Shown here: one piece after another, positions 1-5,954 of the stretch
Layout: every line of letters starts with the position of its first letter
Numbering within the stretch: the first letter of the stretch is position 1
Origin: Pseudomonadota bacterium
GTDB taxonomy: Bacteria; Pseudomonadota; Gammaproteobacteria; Burkholderiales; Rhodocyclaceae
Direction of reading: 5' to 3'
DNA: 6,666 nucleotides
Assembly: GCA_021811225.1 (NCBI GenBank)
Contig: JAJZPJ010000146.1
Coordinates: 1 to 6,666 of the forward strand
Made by a program: the position numbers and the translations under genes
The notes under the pieces: model-generated
The model's database searches: none
The model's input: only the letters and a program-made list of their open reading frames with translations
Told to the model about the DNA's origin: nothing

Positions 1-21
1 TAGCACCCGGTCCGGGAGAAC

Positions 22-37
22 TGGCACGCTGTTTGCT
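22..37 (+). promoter_or_regulatory. sigma-54 (RpoN) promoter of the fliK operon
   Basis: The sequence reads TGGCACG-N4-TTGCT, which matches the sigma-54 consensus TGGCACG-N4-TTGCW at every defined position. The invariant GG (23-24) and GC (35-36) are separated by the required 10 bases. With the GC at about -12, transcription should start near base 48, giving a leader of about 33 nt before the fliK ATG at 81. Sigma-54 control of middle flagellar genes, through an enhancer-binding activator of the FleQ/FlrC class, is well known in many proteobacteria; that it applies here is inferred from the match. An 11-bp palindrome (CCCGG-T-CCGGG, 6-16) lies just upstream and has no assigned role. No activator site is visible in the few bases available upstream. 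Confidence 0.85.
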
Positions 38-66
38 GCATCAGCGGCAATCGACTGCCACGCACC

Positions 67-70
67 AGGG
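67..70 (+). promoter_or_regulatory. fliK ribosome binding site
   Basis: AGGG followed by an A-rich stretch lies 10 bases before the ATG at 81. It helps decide the fliK start. The in-frame TTG at 33 has no Shine-Dalgarno sequence, lies inside the -12 element of the sigma-54 promoter, and is upstream of the predicted transcription start near 48, so it cannot be used from this promoter. Confidence 0.55.
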
Positions 71-80
71 AAAAAGCTCC

Positions 81-1190
81 ATGCCGGAAATCAACGTACT
101 GCCCAGCCTGTCTGCGGCGCCGACACCGGTCAGCAGCGGCAATCCGGCCGGCGACCAGAGCAGCTCAGCCACCGGCCCAGGAAATTTCGCCTCGGAACTG
201 CACCGCCAGATCAGCGCCGCCGGACAGACGGCGACGGGCGCCAATTCGGACAGCAAACCCGCCACCACCTCTGCCTCCCAGCCTGCCGCCAAGGCTGAAG
301 CTGCGCCGACGAAGAAGACCGCGGCAGCGGATGCCACGGCCGCCGATCCAGGCGCCCTGGGCCTGGCCGCACTCGTGGCGACGAGCATCCAGCCCGCCGC
401 AGTCGCGGTCAATGCGCCGGGCGGTACAGCCGGCAGCGGAGCTTCGGCGGAAAAGAAAGCCGCGACACCCGCCGTCGATTCGGGACTCCTGGCCGGGGCC
501 CTACCCGCATCGCTTCCTGCGGCCGCAGCCGGCGCCGCCGTTCATGAGGATGCCGCCACCGCCACGATCCCGACGGCGGCGGCCGTCAAGACGGCAATTC
601 CTGCCGCCCTGAGCCTGCCGACCGGCGATTCCCCGGCGGTCCATGCCAAGCAGGCCGACGCTGCACCGCCCGATTCCGCTTTCCAGAATCTGCTCGCGAC
701 GGCCCAGGCCACAACGCACGCCACCGCTCCGGCAACCCCTCTGCCGGTGACCGCTTCGCTGGGATCGAACAACTGGGCGAGCAACGTCGGCGACAAGCTG
801 GTCTGGATGGCCGGAAGTCAGACGCAACACGCCGAACTGGTGCTCAATCCGCCGCACCTGGGCCGGGTAGAGGTCTCGCTGTCGCTGCACGGCGACCAGG
901 CCAGCGCCCAGTTCGTCTCGCACAACCCGGAGGTACGCGACGCGCTCGAAGCGGCCCTGCCGCGATTGCGGGAAATGCTCGCCGGCGCCGGCGTGAATCT
1001 GGGGCAGACCCAGGTGGGTTCGGGCGCCACCGGCGACACGGGCAGCCAATCACCCAATAATCGAGGAAACGGGGATAATTCGTCCCGCGCGCAGGCAGGC
1101 CTCGGCCTGGGATCGGGCGCTTCGCAGCCGCTCAACGCGGCCTCGCTGTGGCTAAGACAGGGCAACGGCATGGTCGACGTGTTCGCCTGA
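81..1190 (+). CDS. fliK: Flagellar hook-length control protein FliK
   Basis: FliK is secreted through the flagellar export apparatus, measures hook length, and then switches export from rod/hook to filament substrates. The 369-residue product has two parts. Residues 1 to about 225 are low-complexity and rich in Ala, Pro, Thr and Ser, as expected of the flexible ruler half. Residues from about W232 to 320 match the conserved C-terminal switch domain (Flg_hook family). They include the signature L-N-P-P-H-L-G-R-V-E-V at 255-265 and a G-V-N-L segment near 304-307. A Gly/Ser/Asn-rich tail follows. The ATG at 81 is chosen over the in-frame TTG at 33 because of the promoter and ribosome site between them. 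It is the first gene of the operon, followed 65 nt later by fliL. The N-terminal half should align poorly with relatives; identification rests on the C-terminal domain and on position before fliL. Confidence 0.93.
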   Translation: MPEINVLPSLSAAPTPVSSGNPAGDQSSSATGPGNFASELHRQISAAGQTATGANSDSKPATTSASQPAAKAEAAPTKKTAAADATAADPGALGLAALVATSIQPAAVAVNAPGGTAGSGASAEKKAATPAVDSGLLAGALPASLPAAAAGAAVHEDAATATIPTAAAVKTAIPAALSLPTGDSPAVHAKQADAAPPDSAFQNLLATAQATTHATAPATPLPVTASLGSNNWASNVGDKLVWMAGSQTQHAELVLNPPHLGRVEVSLSLHGDQASAQFVSHNPEVRDALEAALPRLREMLAGAGVNLGQTQVGSGATGDTGSQSPNNRGNGDNSSRAQAGLGLGSGASQPLNAASLWLRQGNGMVDVFA

Positions 1191-1218
1191 TGCCGGCTCA
1201 GGGACCGGGTCCGTAGCC

Positions 1219-1232
1219 GACGCGACCGCGTC
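1219..1232 (+). repeat. Short inverted repeat in the fliK-fliL gap
   Basis: GACGC-GACC-GCGTC can form a 5-bp GC-rich hairpin with a 4-base loop in the 65-nt gap between fliK and fliL. No T-run follows, so it is not a standard intrinsic terminator. It could mark mRNA processing or stability, or be chance in GC-rich DNA. No separate promoter was recognised in this gap. Confidence 0.3.
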
Positions 1233-1255
1233 TGACAATCAACGGGGAGTGGGGG

Positions 1256-1807
1256 ATGGCCAAGGCACCAGCGAAACAAGAAGAACCGGTTGCTAAGAAA
1301 AAAGCACCGAAGAAAAAATTGCTGTTCATCATCGTCATCGCGTTGGTGGCGGCACTGGTATTGGGCGGCGGCGCCCTCTTGTGGCTGAAGAAGAAGGACG
1401 CCGCGATCGCCGGCAATGCCGACAAGGGCGGCGCAGCGAGCGCCAAGAGCGACGTGGCCCCGGTGTTCGTGCGCCTGGAGTCCTTCACCGTCAAGCTGCA
1501 AAGCGACCCGACGCGCTCGGAACAATATCTCCAGATGGTTCCCGAACTGCGGGTGCTCAACGATTCGGTCAGTGCAAAGATCAAGCTCTACATGCCAGAG
1601 ATCCGCAACAGGATACTGCTGCTGCTGTCTTCCAAAAAGCCCTCGGACCTGTCGACGCCGCAGGGCATGGAGACGCTCTCCATTGAGCTGCGCAACCAGA
1701 TCAACCAGATCATCGACGGCAGCCAGGGCGCCCCCTACACGGGGGCCGCGCCCAGGCCGGACGACCCGGTGCAGTCGGTGCTCTACACTTCCTTCATCAT
1801 CCAGTAG
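1256..1807 (+). CDS. fliL: Flagellar basal-body-associated protein FliL
   Basis: FliL is a single-pass inner-membrane protein that surrounds or contacts the MotAB stator units and supports torque, especially for swarming. The 183-residue product has a short Lys-rich cytoplasmic head (1-21), one membrane segment (about 22-44) followed by three lysines (45-47), and a periplasmic domain (about 67-183). The periplasmic domain resembles the stomatin-like FliL fold. It contains the F-V-R-L-E-S-F-T-V stretch at 71-79, a P-E-I-R-N-R-I-L segment, and the characteristic hydrophobic C-terminus ending V-L-Y-T-S-F-I-I-Q. A clear ribosome site, GGGGAG at 1244-1249, lies 6 bases before the ATG. Length and topology are normal for the family. 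Two A6 tracts encode Lys-Lys pairs near the start (1298-1303, 1313-1318), unusual in such GC-rich coding DNA. The stop is 3 nt before fliM, so the two are probably co-translated. Confidence 0.95.
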   Translation: MAKAPAKQEEPVAKKKAPKKKLLFIIVIALVAALVLGGGALLWLKKKDAAIAGNADKGGAASAKSDVAPVFVRLESFTVKLQSDPTRSEQYLQMVPELRVLNDSVSAKIKLYMPEIRNRILLLLSSKKPSDLSTPQGMETLSIELRNQINQIIDGSQGAPYTGAAPRPDDPVQSVLYTSFIIQ

Positions 1808-1810
1808 GAC

Positions 1811-2797
1811 ATGAGCCAGGACTTTCTCTCCCAGGAAGAAGTCGACGCCCTGTTGAAGGGCGTGACCGGCGAGGCCGACGAGGCCCCGGCCGAGGAACAG
1901 GCCACGGGTGGGGTCAAGCCCTACGATATCGGCCGCCAGGAGAGGATCGTCCGCGGCCGCATGCCGACGCTGGAACTCGTCAATGAGCGCTTCGCCCGCT
2001 ATCTGCGCATCGGCCTGTTCAATTACATGCAGCGCAATACCGAGATCTCCCTGGGACCGGTGCGGGTCCAGAAATACAGCGAGTTCATCCGCAACCTGGT
2101 GGTGCCGACCAATCTCAACCTGGTTCACGTCAAGCCGCTCCGGGGCACAGGACTGATCGTGCTCGATCCCAACCTGGTGTTCCTGGTCGTCGACAACATG
2201 TTCGGCAGCGACGGCCGCTTCCACTCCCGGGTCGAGGGCCGCGACTTCACGCCGACCGAGCAGCGCATCATCCAGGGCCTGCTCCGGGTCATCTTCAGCG
2301 AATACGAGAAATCCTGGAAGCCGGTCTATCCCCTGAACTTCGAGTACATCCGCTCGGAGATGAACACCCAGTTCGCCAACATCGCCACGCCCTCGGAGAT
2401 CGTCCTCGCCGTCACCTTCACCATCGAACTCTCCGGCGCTTCGGCGGAGCTGCACATCTGCCTGCCCTACTCGATGATCGAGCCGATCCGCGACATGCTC
2501 TCGTCCTCGATGCACAGCGAGCAGTTGTCGTCCGACAAGCACTGGACGACGATGCTGACCCGCCAGTTGCAAGATGCCGTGGTGGAACTGGTGGCGCCGC
2601 TGTGCACGAGCCGCGTCACCTTAGGCCAGATCATGAACATGAAGGTCGGCGACGTCATGCCGGTGGCGATCGACGACACCGTCCCGGTGATGGTGGACAA
2701 CGTTCCGATAATGGAATGCCGTTACGGCTTGCGCAACGGCCAGTACGCGCTGAAGGTCGAGCGCTTCCTGGCGCAGGATAATGTTGAACAGAAGTAA
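1811..2797 (+). CDS. fliM: Flagellar motor switch protein FliM
   Basis: FliM is the C-ring component that binds phosphorylated CheY and links FliG to FliN, setting rotation direction. The 328-residue product starts with the CheY-P-binding helix (L-S-Q-E-E-V-D-A-L-L at 6-15), which confirms the start. A Glu/Ala-rich linker follows (about 20-34), then the CheC-like middle domain (about 40-230) with the FliG-contact loop. The C-terminal SpoA domain (about 255-322), resembling FliN, includes G-Q-Y-A-L-K-V-E at 310-317. The middle-domain loop reads F-G-S-D-G-R (131-136), where E. coli FliM has F-G-G-D-G-R, so the usual GGxG motif is GSDG. No well-spaced Shine-Dalgarno sequence precedes the ATG: the AGGA at 1806-1809 is only 1 base away. 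Translation is probably coupled to the fliL stop. Length is normal, and fliN follows after 12 nt. Confidence 0.98.
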   Translation: MSQDFLSQEEVDALLKGVTGEADEAPAEEQATGGVKPYDIGRQERIVRGRMPTLELVNERFARYLRIGLFNYMQRNTEISLGPVRVQKYSEFIRNLVVPTNLNLVHVKPLRGTGLIVLDPNLVFLVVDNMFGSDGRFHSRVEGRDFTPTEQRIIQGLLRVIFSEYEKSWKPVYPLNFEYIRSEMNTQFANIATPSEIVLAVTFTIELSGASAELHICLPYSMIEPIRDMLSSSMHSEQLSSDKHWTTMLTRQLQDAVVELVAPLCTSRVTLGQIMNMKVGDVMPVAIDDTVPVMVDNVPIMECRYGLRNGQYALKVERFLAQDNVEQK

Positions 2798-2809
2798 TCG
2801 GAGGACGTC

Positions 2810-3214
2810 ATGAGCGACACGGAAGAGCAGGTATCGGACGACGATTGGGCGGCGGCGATGAGCGAGCAGGAGAAGCCTGCCGCCGCGGAAGCCCAGCCGG
2901 CCAACATCTTCGAGCAATTCTCGTCCGGCGGCAGCGAGAAGGCCAATGCCATGAACGACTTCGGCATGATTCTCGACATTCCGGTCAATCTGACGGTCGA
3001 ACTCGGCCGGACCAGCATCGCGATCCGCAACCTGCTGCAACTGGCCCACGGCTCGGTGGTGGAACTGGAAGGGCTCGCCGGAGAACCGATGAACGTGCTG
3101 GTCAATGGCACGCTGATCGCCCAGGGCGAAGTGGTGGTGGTCAACGACAAGTTCGGCATCCGGCTCACCGACATCATCACGCCCGCGGAACGGGTGAAGA
3201 AGCTGCACCGCTAA
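2810..3214 (+). CDS. fliN: Flagellar motor switch protein FliN
   Basis: FliN forms the base of the C-ring with the C-terminal domain of FliM and docks the FliH-FliI export ATPase complex. The 134-residue product has an acidic, Ala-rich N-terminal extension (1 to about 50) with a D-D-W-A-A-A-M motif at 11-17 of the kind seen in proteobacterial FliN. A compact SpoA domain follows (about 53-125), including I-L-D-I-P-V-N-L at 54-61, V-V-E-L near 83-86, and N-D-K-F-G-I-R-L at 112-119. The ribosome site GGAGG at 2800-2804 is 5 bases before the ATG, the best in the operon. That fits FliN being needed in several copies per FliM, though this is inference. A long spacer follows before fliO. Confidence 0.97.
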   Translation: MSDTEEQVSDDDWAAAMSEQEKPAAAEAQPANIFEQFSSGGSEKANAMNDFGMILDIPVNLTVELGRTSIAIRNLLQLAHGSVVELEGLAGEPMNVLVNGTLIAQGEVVVVNDKFGIRLTDIITPAERVKKLHR

Positions 3215-3370
3215 CGCCCTTAGCTGTCGGAGACAACCCAGGGCACCAGGTACTGCCGCCTAGTTTCCGGCGCGGTTCCACGATTAAGGAGCCATTTCCC
3301 CCGGTGCTCCGGCCTTTGCACGCCGATACCGGCGTTAATCTGGCGTGGCCGAAAAATTCCCGCCCGCCCG
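3215..3370 (+). other. fliN-fliO intergenic spacer
   Basis: This 156-nt gap is by far the longest inside an otherwise compact operon. It holds a strong Shine-Dalgarno-like AAGGAG (3286-3291) with no start codon at normal spacing. It also holds a small hairpin, CGCCG-ATAC-CGGCG (3321-3334), with no T-run. No convincing promoter, terminator, RNA gene or riboswitch was recognised. The fliO reading frame is open back to the TAG at 3221 but has no ATG or GTG upstream of 3371. Confidence 0.6.
3286..3291 (+). promoter_or_regulatory. Orphan Shine-Dalgarno-like AAGGAG
   Basis: AAGGAG is a near-perfect ribosome binding sequence, but no usable start codon lies 5-9 bases after it. The nearest candidates are ATT at 3294, too close and giving only about 14 codons, and GTG at 3304, 12 bases away and out of frame with fliO. 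It may be a relic of an earlier gene start, or chance. Confidence 0.3.
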
Positions 3371-3784
3371 ATGAACATCCGCGCCTCCCGCCTCCTGCCC
3401 TGGGCCGCCGCCATGCCAAGACTGGCGGCAGCCCAGGCCGTCCGGACGCCCGCACTGGGCACCACCCTGCTGCAGATGCTGTTCGGTCTGGTCGTGGTGC
3501 TCTTGCTGCTGTTTGTCAGCCTGTACCTATTGAAGCGCCTCACCGCGCCGCGCGGCAGCGCTGCCGGCCTGCTGCGCGTGGTCGCCGGCACCGCCGTCGG
3601 CACGCGCGAACGCGTGGTGGTGCTGGAGCTGGGCGATACCTGGCTGGTGCTCGGCGTCACCGCCACCCAGATCACGCCGCTGACCCAGCTGCCCCGCAGC
3701 CAGGTGCCGGCGGCGCCGGCCGCGCCGGGCAAGGATTTCGGCGGCTGGTTGAAGCAGGTCATGGACCGGCGCAATGCGCCTTAA
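3371..3784 (+). CDS. fliO: Flagellar biosynthesis protein FliO
   Basis: FliO is a small, poorly conserved membrane protein that helps FliP form its ring during assembly of the export gate. The 137-residue product has an Ala-rich N-terminus resembling a signal sequence ending near A-A-A-Q-A (19-23), although its hydrophobic stretch is broken by M-P-R at 15-17. One strong membrane segment (about 33-55) is followed by K-R, and a cytoplasmic domain (about 65-105) carries L-L-R-V-V-A-G and E-R-V-V-V-L-E-L-G-D. The latter resembles the FliO/SpoA-like pattern of a basic-flanked beta strand. The C-terminus is Pro/Ala-rich. The ATG at 3371 is the only reasonable start in frame, but it has no recognisable ribosome site, so the exact start is less certain than the gene. 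The 3' end overlaps fliP by 11 nt. Position between fliN and fliP supports the call strongly. Confidence 0.88.
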   Translation: MNIRASRLLPWAAAMPRLAAAQAVRTPALGTTLLQMLFGLVVVLLLLFVSLYLLKRLTAPRGSAAGLLRVVAGTAVGTRERVVVLELGDTWLVLGVTATQITPLTQLPRSQVPAAPAAPGKDFGGWLKQVMDRRNAP

Positions 3785-4508
3785 GCACGTCCTCTTCATC
3801 CTGTTGCTGCTCACGCCCGCGCTGGCGGCCGCGCAGGTGCTGCCCGCCCTGACCAGCACGCCGGCGGCCGGCGGCGGCACGCAATGGTCGCTGTCGATCC
3901 AGACCCTGCTGCTGCTCACCGGCCTCACCTTCCTGCCGGCGCTGCTCTTGATGATGACCGGCTTCACCCGGATCATCATCGTGCTCTCGCTGCTGCGCAG
4001 CGCCCTGGGCACGCAGACGTCGCCGCCCAATCAAGTGCTGGTCGGCCTGGCGCTGTTTCTCACCTTCTTCGTCATGGCGCCGGTGGCGGACAAGATCTAT
4101 ACGGATGCCTATCTGCCGCTCTCGCAGAACAAGATCACTTTCGTCCAGGCGCTCGATATCGGCGCCGTGCCGTTGAAATCCTTCATGCTGAAACAGACGC
4201 GCGTGGCCGACCTCACCTTGTTTACCCAGATGGCGAAGCTGCCCAAGCCGGAGTCGCCCGCCGCCGTGCCGATGCGCGTGCTGATTCCCGCTTTCGTCAC
4301 CTCGGAGCTGAAAACCGCTTTCCAGATCGGCTTCGTCGTCTTCATTCCCTTCCTCATCATCGACATGGTGGTCGCCTCGGTGCTGATGTCGATGGGCATG
4401 ATGATGATGTCGCCGGTGATCGTCGCCCTGCCCTTCAAGATCATGCTCTTCGTGCTGGTCGACGGCTGGGTGTTGCTGATCGGCTCTCTGGTGAGGAGCT
4501 TCGGATGA
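3774..4508 (+). CDS. fliP: Flagellar export gate protein FliP
   Basis: FliP forms the pentameric core of the FliPQR export gate in the MS-ring centre, the channel for flagellar type III secretion. The 244-residue product has a cleavable-type signal peptide (1 to about 20, ending A-L-A-A-A) and about four membrane segments, near 44-61, 84-102, 183-206 and 215-239. Family hallmarks are visible. They include F-T-R-I-I-I-V-L-S-L-L-R at 64-75, F-V-T-S-E-L-K-T-A-F-Q-I-G-F at 174-187, and a four-methionine run (209-212) after G208. The last corresponds to the methionine gasket known to seal the closed channel. The C-terminus contains L-P-F-K-I-M-L-F-V-L-V-D-G-W. Length is normal for the family. Translation is probably coupled: the start lies 11 nt inside fliO, and the stop overlaps the fliQ start as ATGA. 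Confidence 0.98.
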   Translation: MRLKHVLFILLLLTPALAAAQVLPALTSTPAAGGGTQWSLSIQTLLLLTGLTFLPALLLMMTGFTRIIIVLSLLRSALGTQTSPPNQVLVGLALFLTFFVMAPVADKIYTDAYLPLSQNKITFVQALDIGAVPLKSFMLKQTRVADLTLFTQMAKLPKPESPAAVPMRVLIPAFVTSELKTAFQIGFVVFIPFLIIDMVVASVLMSMGMMMMSPVIVALPFKIMLFVLVDGWVLLIGSLVRSFG

Positions 4509-4774
4509 CCCCGTCCACCGTCATCGATATCGGCCGCGGCGCGATGGAGATCTTGCTGCTGATCTCGGCGCCGCTGTTCATCGCGGCGCTGGTCACGGGC
4601 CTCTTGGTCAGCATTTTCCAGGCGGCGACGCAGATCAACGAGGCGACGCTGTCCTTCGTGCCCAAGCTGCTGGTGATCTTCCTCACCCTGATCGCCGCCG
4701 GGCCCTGGATGCTGACCCTGATGACCGACTACATGCGCCAGCTCTACCAGAGCATCCCCAACATCATCGGCTGA
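4505..4774 (+). CDS. fliQ: Flagellar export gate protein FliQ
   Basis: FliQ packs around the FliPR core of the flagellar export gate. The 89-residue product is the standard size and has two hydrophobic hairpin segments (about 15-38 and 53-75). The central signature F-Q-A-A-T-Q-I-N-E-A-T-L-S-F-V-P-K lies at 38-54. The start ATG shares four bases with the fliP stop (ATGA at 4505-4508). It has a good ribosome site, GAGGAG at 4493-4498, 6 bases upstream and inside the end of fliP. The reading frame runs open far upstream through fliP, but that extension is antisense-like junk; the ATG at 4505 is the real start. fliR begins 14 nt after the stop. Confidence 0.97.
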   Translation: MTPSTVIDIGRGAMEILLLISAPLFIAALVTGLLVSIFQAATQINEATLSFVPKLLVIFLTLIAAGPWMLTLMTDYMRQLYQSIPNIIG

Positions 4775-4788
4775 TCGTCGCTCGCCGC

Positions 4789-5580
4789 GTGATCTCCTTT
4801 TCGAACGCCCAGCTCAACGTCTGGATCGCCACCTTCGCCTATCCGCTGGCGCGCATCCTCGCCGTCGTCATGACCGCGCCGGTGTTCAGCAACGTCGCGC
4901 TGACGACGCAAATCCGCCTGATCCTGGGACTGGCGATCAGCTTCGCGCTGGCGCCGGCCCTGCCGGCCATGCCGGCGATAGCGGTGGACTCCTGGCAAGG
5001 TCTGCTGGTGCTGGTGCAGCAGATATTGATCGGGGTGGTCATCGGCTTCACCCTGAGCATCGTGTTCGCGGTGGTGGATCTGGCCGGGCAACTGATCGGG
5101 CTGCAGATGGGCTTGGGCTTCGCCTCCTTCTACGATCCGCAGAGCGCGGCGCAAACGCCGGTGCTCTCGGAATTCCTGGGACTGTTGGCAACCCTGATAT
5201 TTCTCGCCCTGAACGGTCACCTGCTGACGCTCGCGGCGCTGGCCGAGAGCTTCAGGCTGCTGCCGGTGGGCGGCGGCCCGTTCGCCGCCAAGGGTTTCGT
5301 CGCCGTGCTGACCTGGTCGGCGACCCTGTTCTCCACCGGCGTGCTCCTGGCCCTGCCGCTGATCGCAGCGCTCCTGGTCGCCAACATCGCGCTCGGCGTG
5401 CTGGCCCGCATCGCGCCGCAACTCAACATTTTCGCGGTCGGCTTTCCGGTGACCATCGTCGCCGGCTTCATGGTATTGACGCTGTCGATGCCCTATTTCG
5501 GAGCGGCGCTGGAGCGGCTCTACGACAACGGCTTCGTCGCGCTCTCGGGCATATTGCGCGCCGGCGGCGCGCTGCCCTGA
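4789..5580 (+). CDS. fliR: Flagellar export gate protein FliR
   Basis: FliR is the single-copy gate subunit that completes the FliP pentamer. The 263-residue hydrophobic product has about six membrane segments. Family features include an N-terminal I-S-F-S-N-A-Q-L-N stretch followed by P-L-A-R-I-L at 19-24. Others are the plug region with F-A-S-F-Y-D-P-Q at 111-118, L-N-G-H at 141-144, and the conserved A-N-I-A-L-G-V-L-A-R at 198-207 with Q-L-N-I-F at 211-215. The GTG at 4789 is chosen because the protein then begins at the usual family position; no other start is nearby and no Shine-Dalgarno sequence is evident, so coupling to fliQ is likely. It is the last gene of the + strand unit. Its final 61 bp are also coding on the opposite strand for the end of the lipoprotein gene, and no terminator follows before that gene. 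Confidence 0.96.
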   Translation: MISFSNAQLNVWIATFAYPLARILAVVMTAPVFSNVALTTQIRLILGLAISFALAPALPAMPAIAVDSWQGLLVLVQQILIGVVIGFTLSIVFAVVDLAGQLIGLQMGLGFASFYDPQSAAQTPVLSEFLGLLATLIFLALNGHLLTLAALAESFRLLPVGGGPFAAKGFVAVLTWSATLFSTGVLLALPLIAALLVANIALGVLARIAPQLNIFAVGFPVTIVAGFMVLTLSMPYFGAALERLYDNGFVALSGILRAGGALP

Positions 5581-5954
5581 TCCGGATTCCCGGCGCTGTC
5601 GTCGCCATCGCCGATCAGCCGGATGTCGCCTTGGGCGACGCGCTGGGCGCCGATCACCGAGGACTCCATCCCTTCCGTGTAGTCCAGCACCTGATAGGTC
5701 TTGAAGCCGCCGTATTGCGCCAGACTTTCTGCCCGGCGATCGAAGACCTGCTTCGCCTCGCCGGCACCGCCGTCGCCATAGCGTTTCATTTTCAGCGACA
5801 GATGGAAGCGGTTGCCCGACAGCGGCACCTCGTCGATTTCCCAGTTGGGCGAGAGCGGATCGAGCGAGGCGATGAGCTGCAGCGTCTGATGCGGGACAAA
5901 ATTGCTGCAGCCCGACAATGCGGCGAGCAGCAGCAGGATCACGCCTCGGGTCAT
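5520..5954 (-). CDS. Predicted lipoprotein of unknown function, coupled to flgL
   Basis: I do not recognise this 144-residue protein. It begins with a clear lipoprotein signal: M-T-R, a hydrophobic run (5-13), then the lipobox L-S-G-C with the lipidated cysteine at position 16. Ser follows at +2, which in the E. coli rule favours the outer membrane. The mature part (about 20-115) looks like a small soluble alpha/beta domain, with L-K-M-K-R-Y-G-D near 54-61, E-A-K-Q-V-F-D-R-R-A at 66-75, and Y-T-E-G-M-E-S at 92-98. The tail (118-144) is polar, Pro/Ser/Asn-rich and probably disordered. Its ATG shares one base with the flgL stop (TGATG) and has no ribosome site of its own, so translation is probably coupled to flgL. 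Its last 20 codons are antisense to the end of fliR. A role in flagellar assembly or the cell envelope is suggested only by context. Confidence 0.85.
   Translation of the reverse strand: MTRGVILLLLAALSGCSNFVPHQTLQLIASLDPLSPNWEIDEVPLSGNRFHLSLKMKRYGDGGAGEAKQVFDRRAESLAQYGGFKTYQVLDYTEGMESSVIGAQRVAQGDIRLIGDGDDSAGNPDQGSAPPARNMPESATKPLS

Noticed and set aside
47..62. Possible divergent sigma-54 promoter on the - strand (TGGCAGT...TTGCC)
   Set aside because: The GG and GC elements are only 9 bases apart instead of 10, and part of the consensus is missing.
33..1190. Longer fliK from the TTG at 33
   Set aside because: The TTG is part of the sigma-54 -12 element and upstream of the predicted transcript start. 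The ATG at 81 has a ribosome site.
818..2572. Open - strand frame of 584 codons spanning fliK, fliL and fliM
   Set aside because: It is antisense to three confidently identified genes, rich in Arg, His, Gln and Asp as expected from reverse reading of GC-rich codons, and shows no domain or signal.
3322..3329. FliA (sigma-28) -10-like GCCGATAC upstream of fliO
   Set aside because: It matches 7 of 8 bases of GCCGATAA, but nothing like the -35 TAAAGTTT is found at the required spacing (3303-3310 reads GGTGCTCC).
2845..3852. Open + strand frame of 335 codons across fliN, the spacer, fliO and the start of fliP
   Set aside because: It overlaps three real genes in another frame. The Arg/Pro/His-rich translation is typical of shifted reading of GC-rich DNA. 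The GTG at 3304 after the orphan AAGGAG falls in this frame but gives no signal-like or FliO-like sequence.
4744..5421. Open - strand frame of 225 codons opposite fliR
   Set aside because: The Gln/Arg/His/Gly-rich low-complexity translation is antisense to the well-conserved fliR gene.
5576..5625. Inverted-repeat pieces (ATCCGG / CCGGAT) after the fliR stop as a terminator
   Set aside because: The arms are short, far apart, lie inside the lipoprotein coding region, and no T-run follows.
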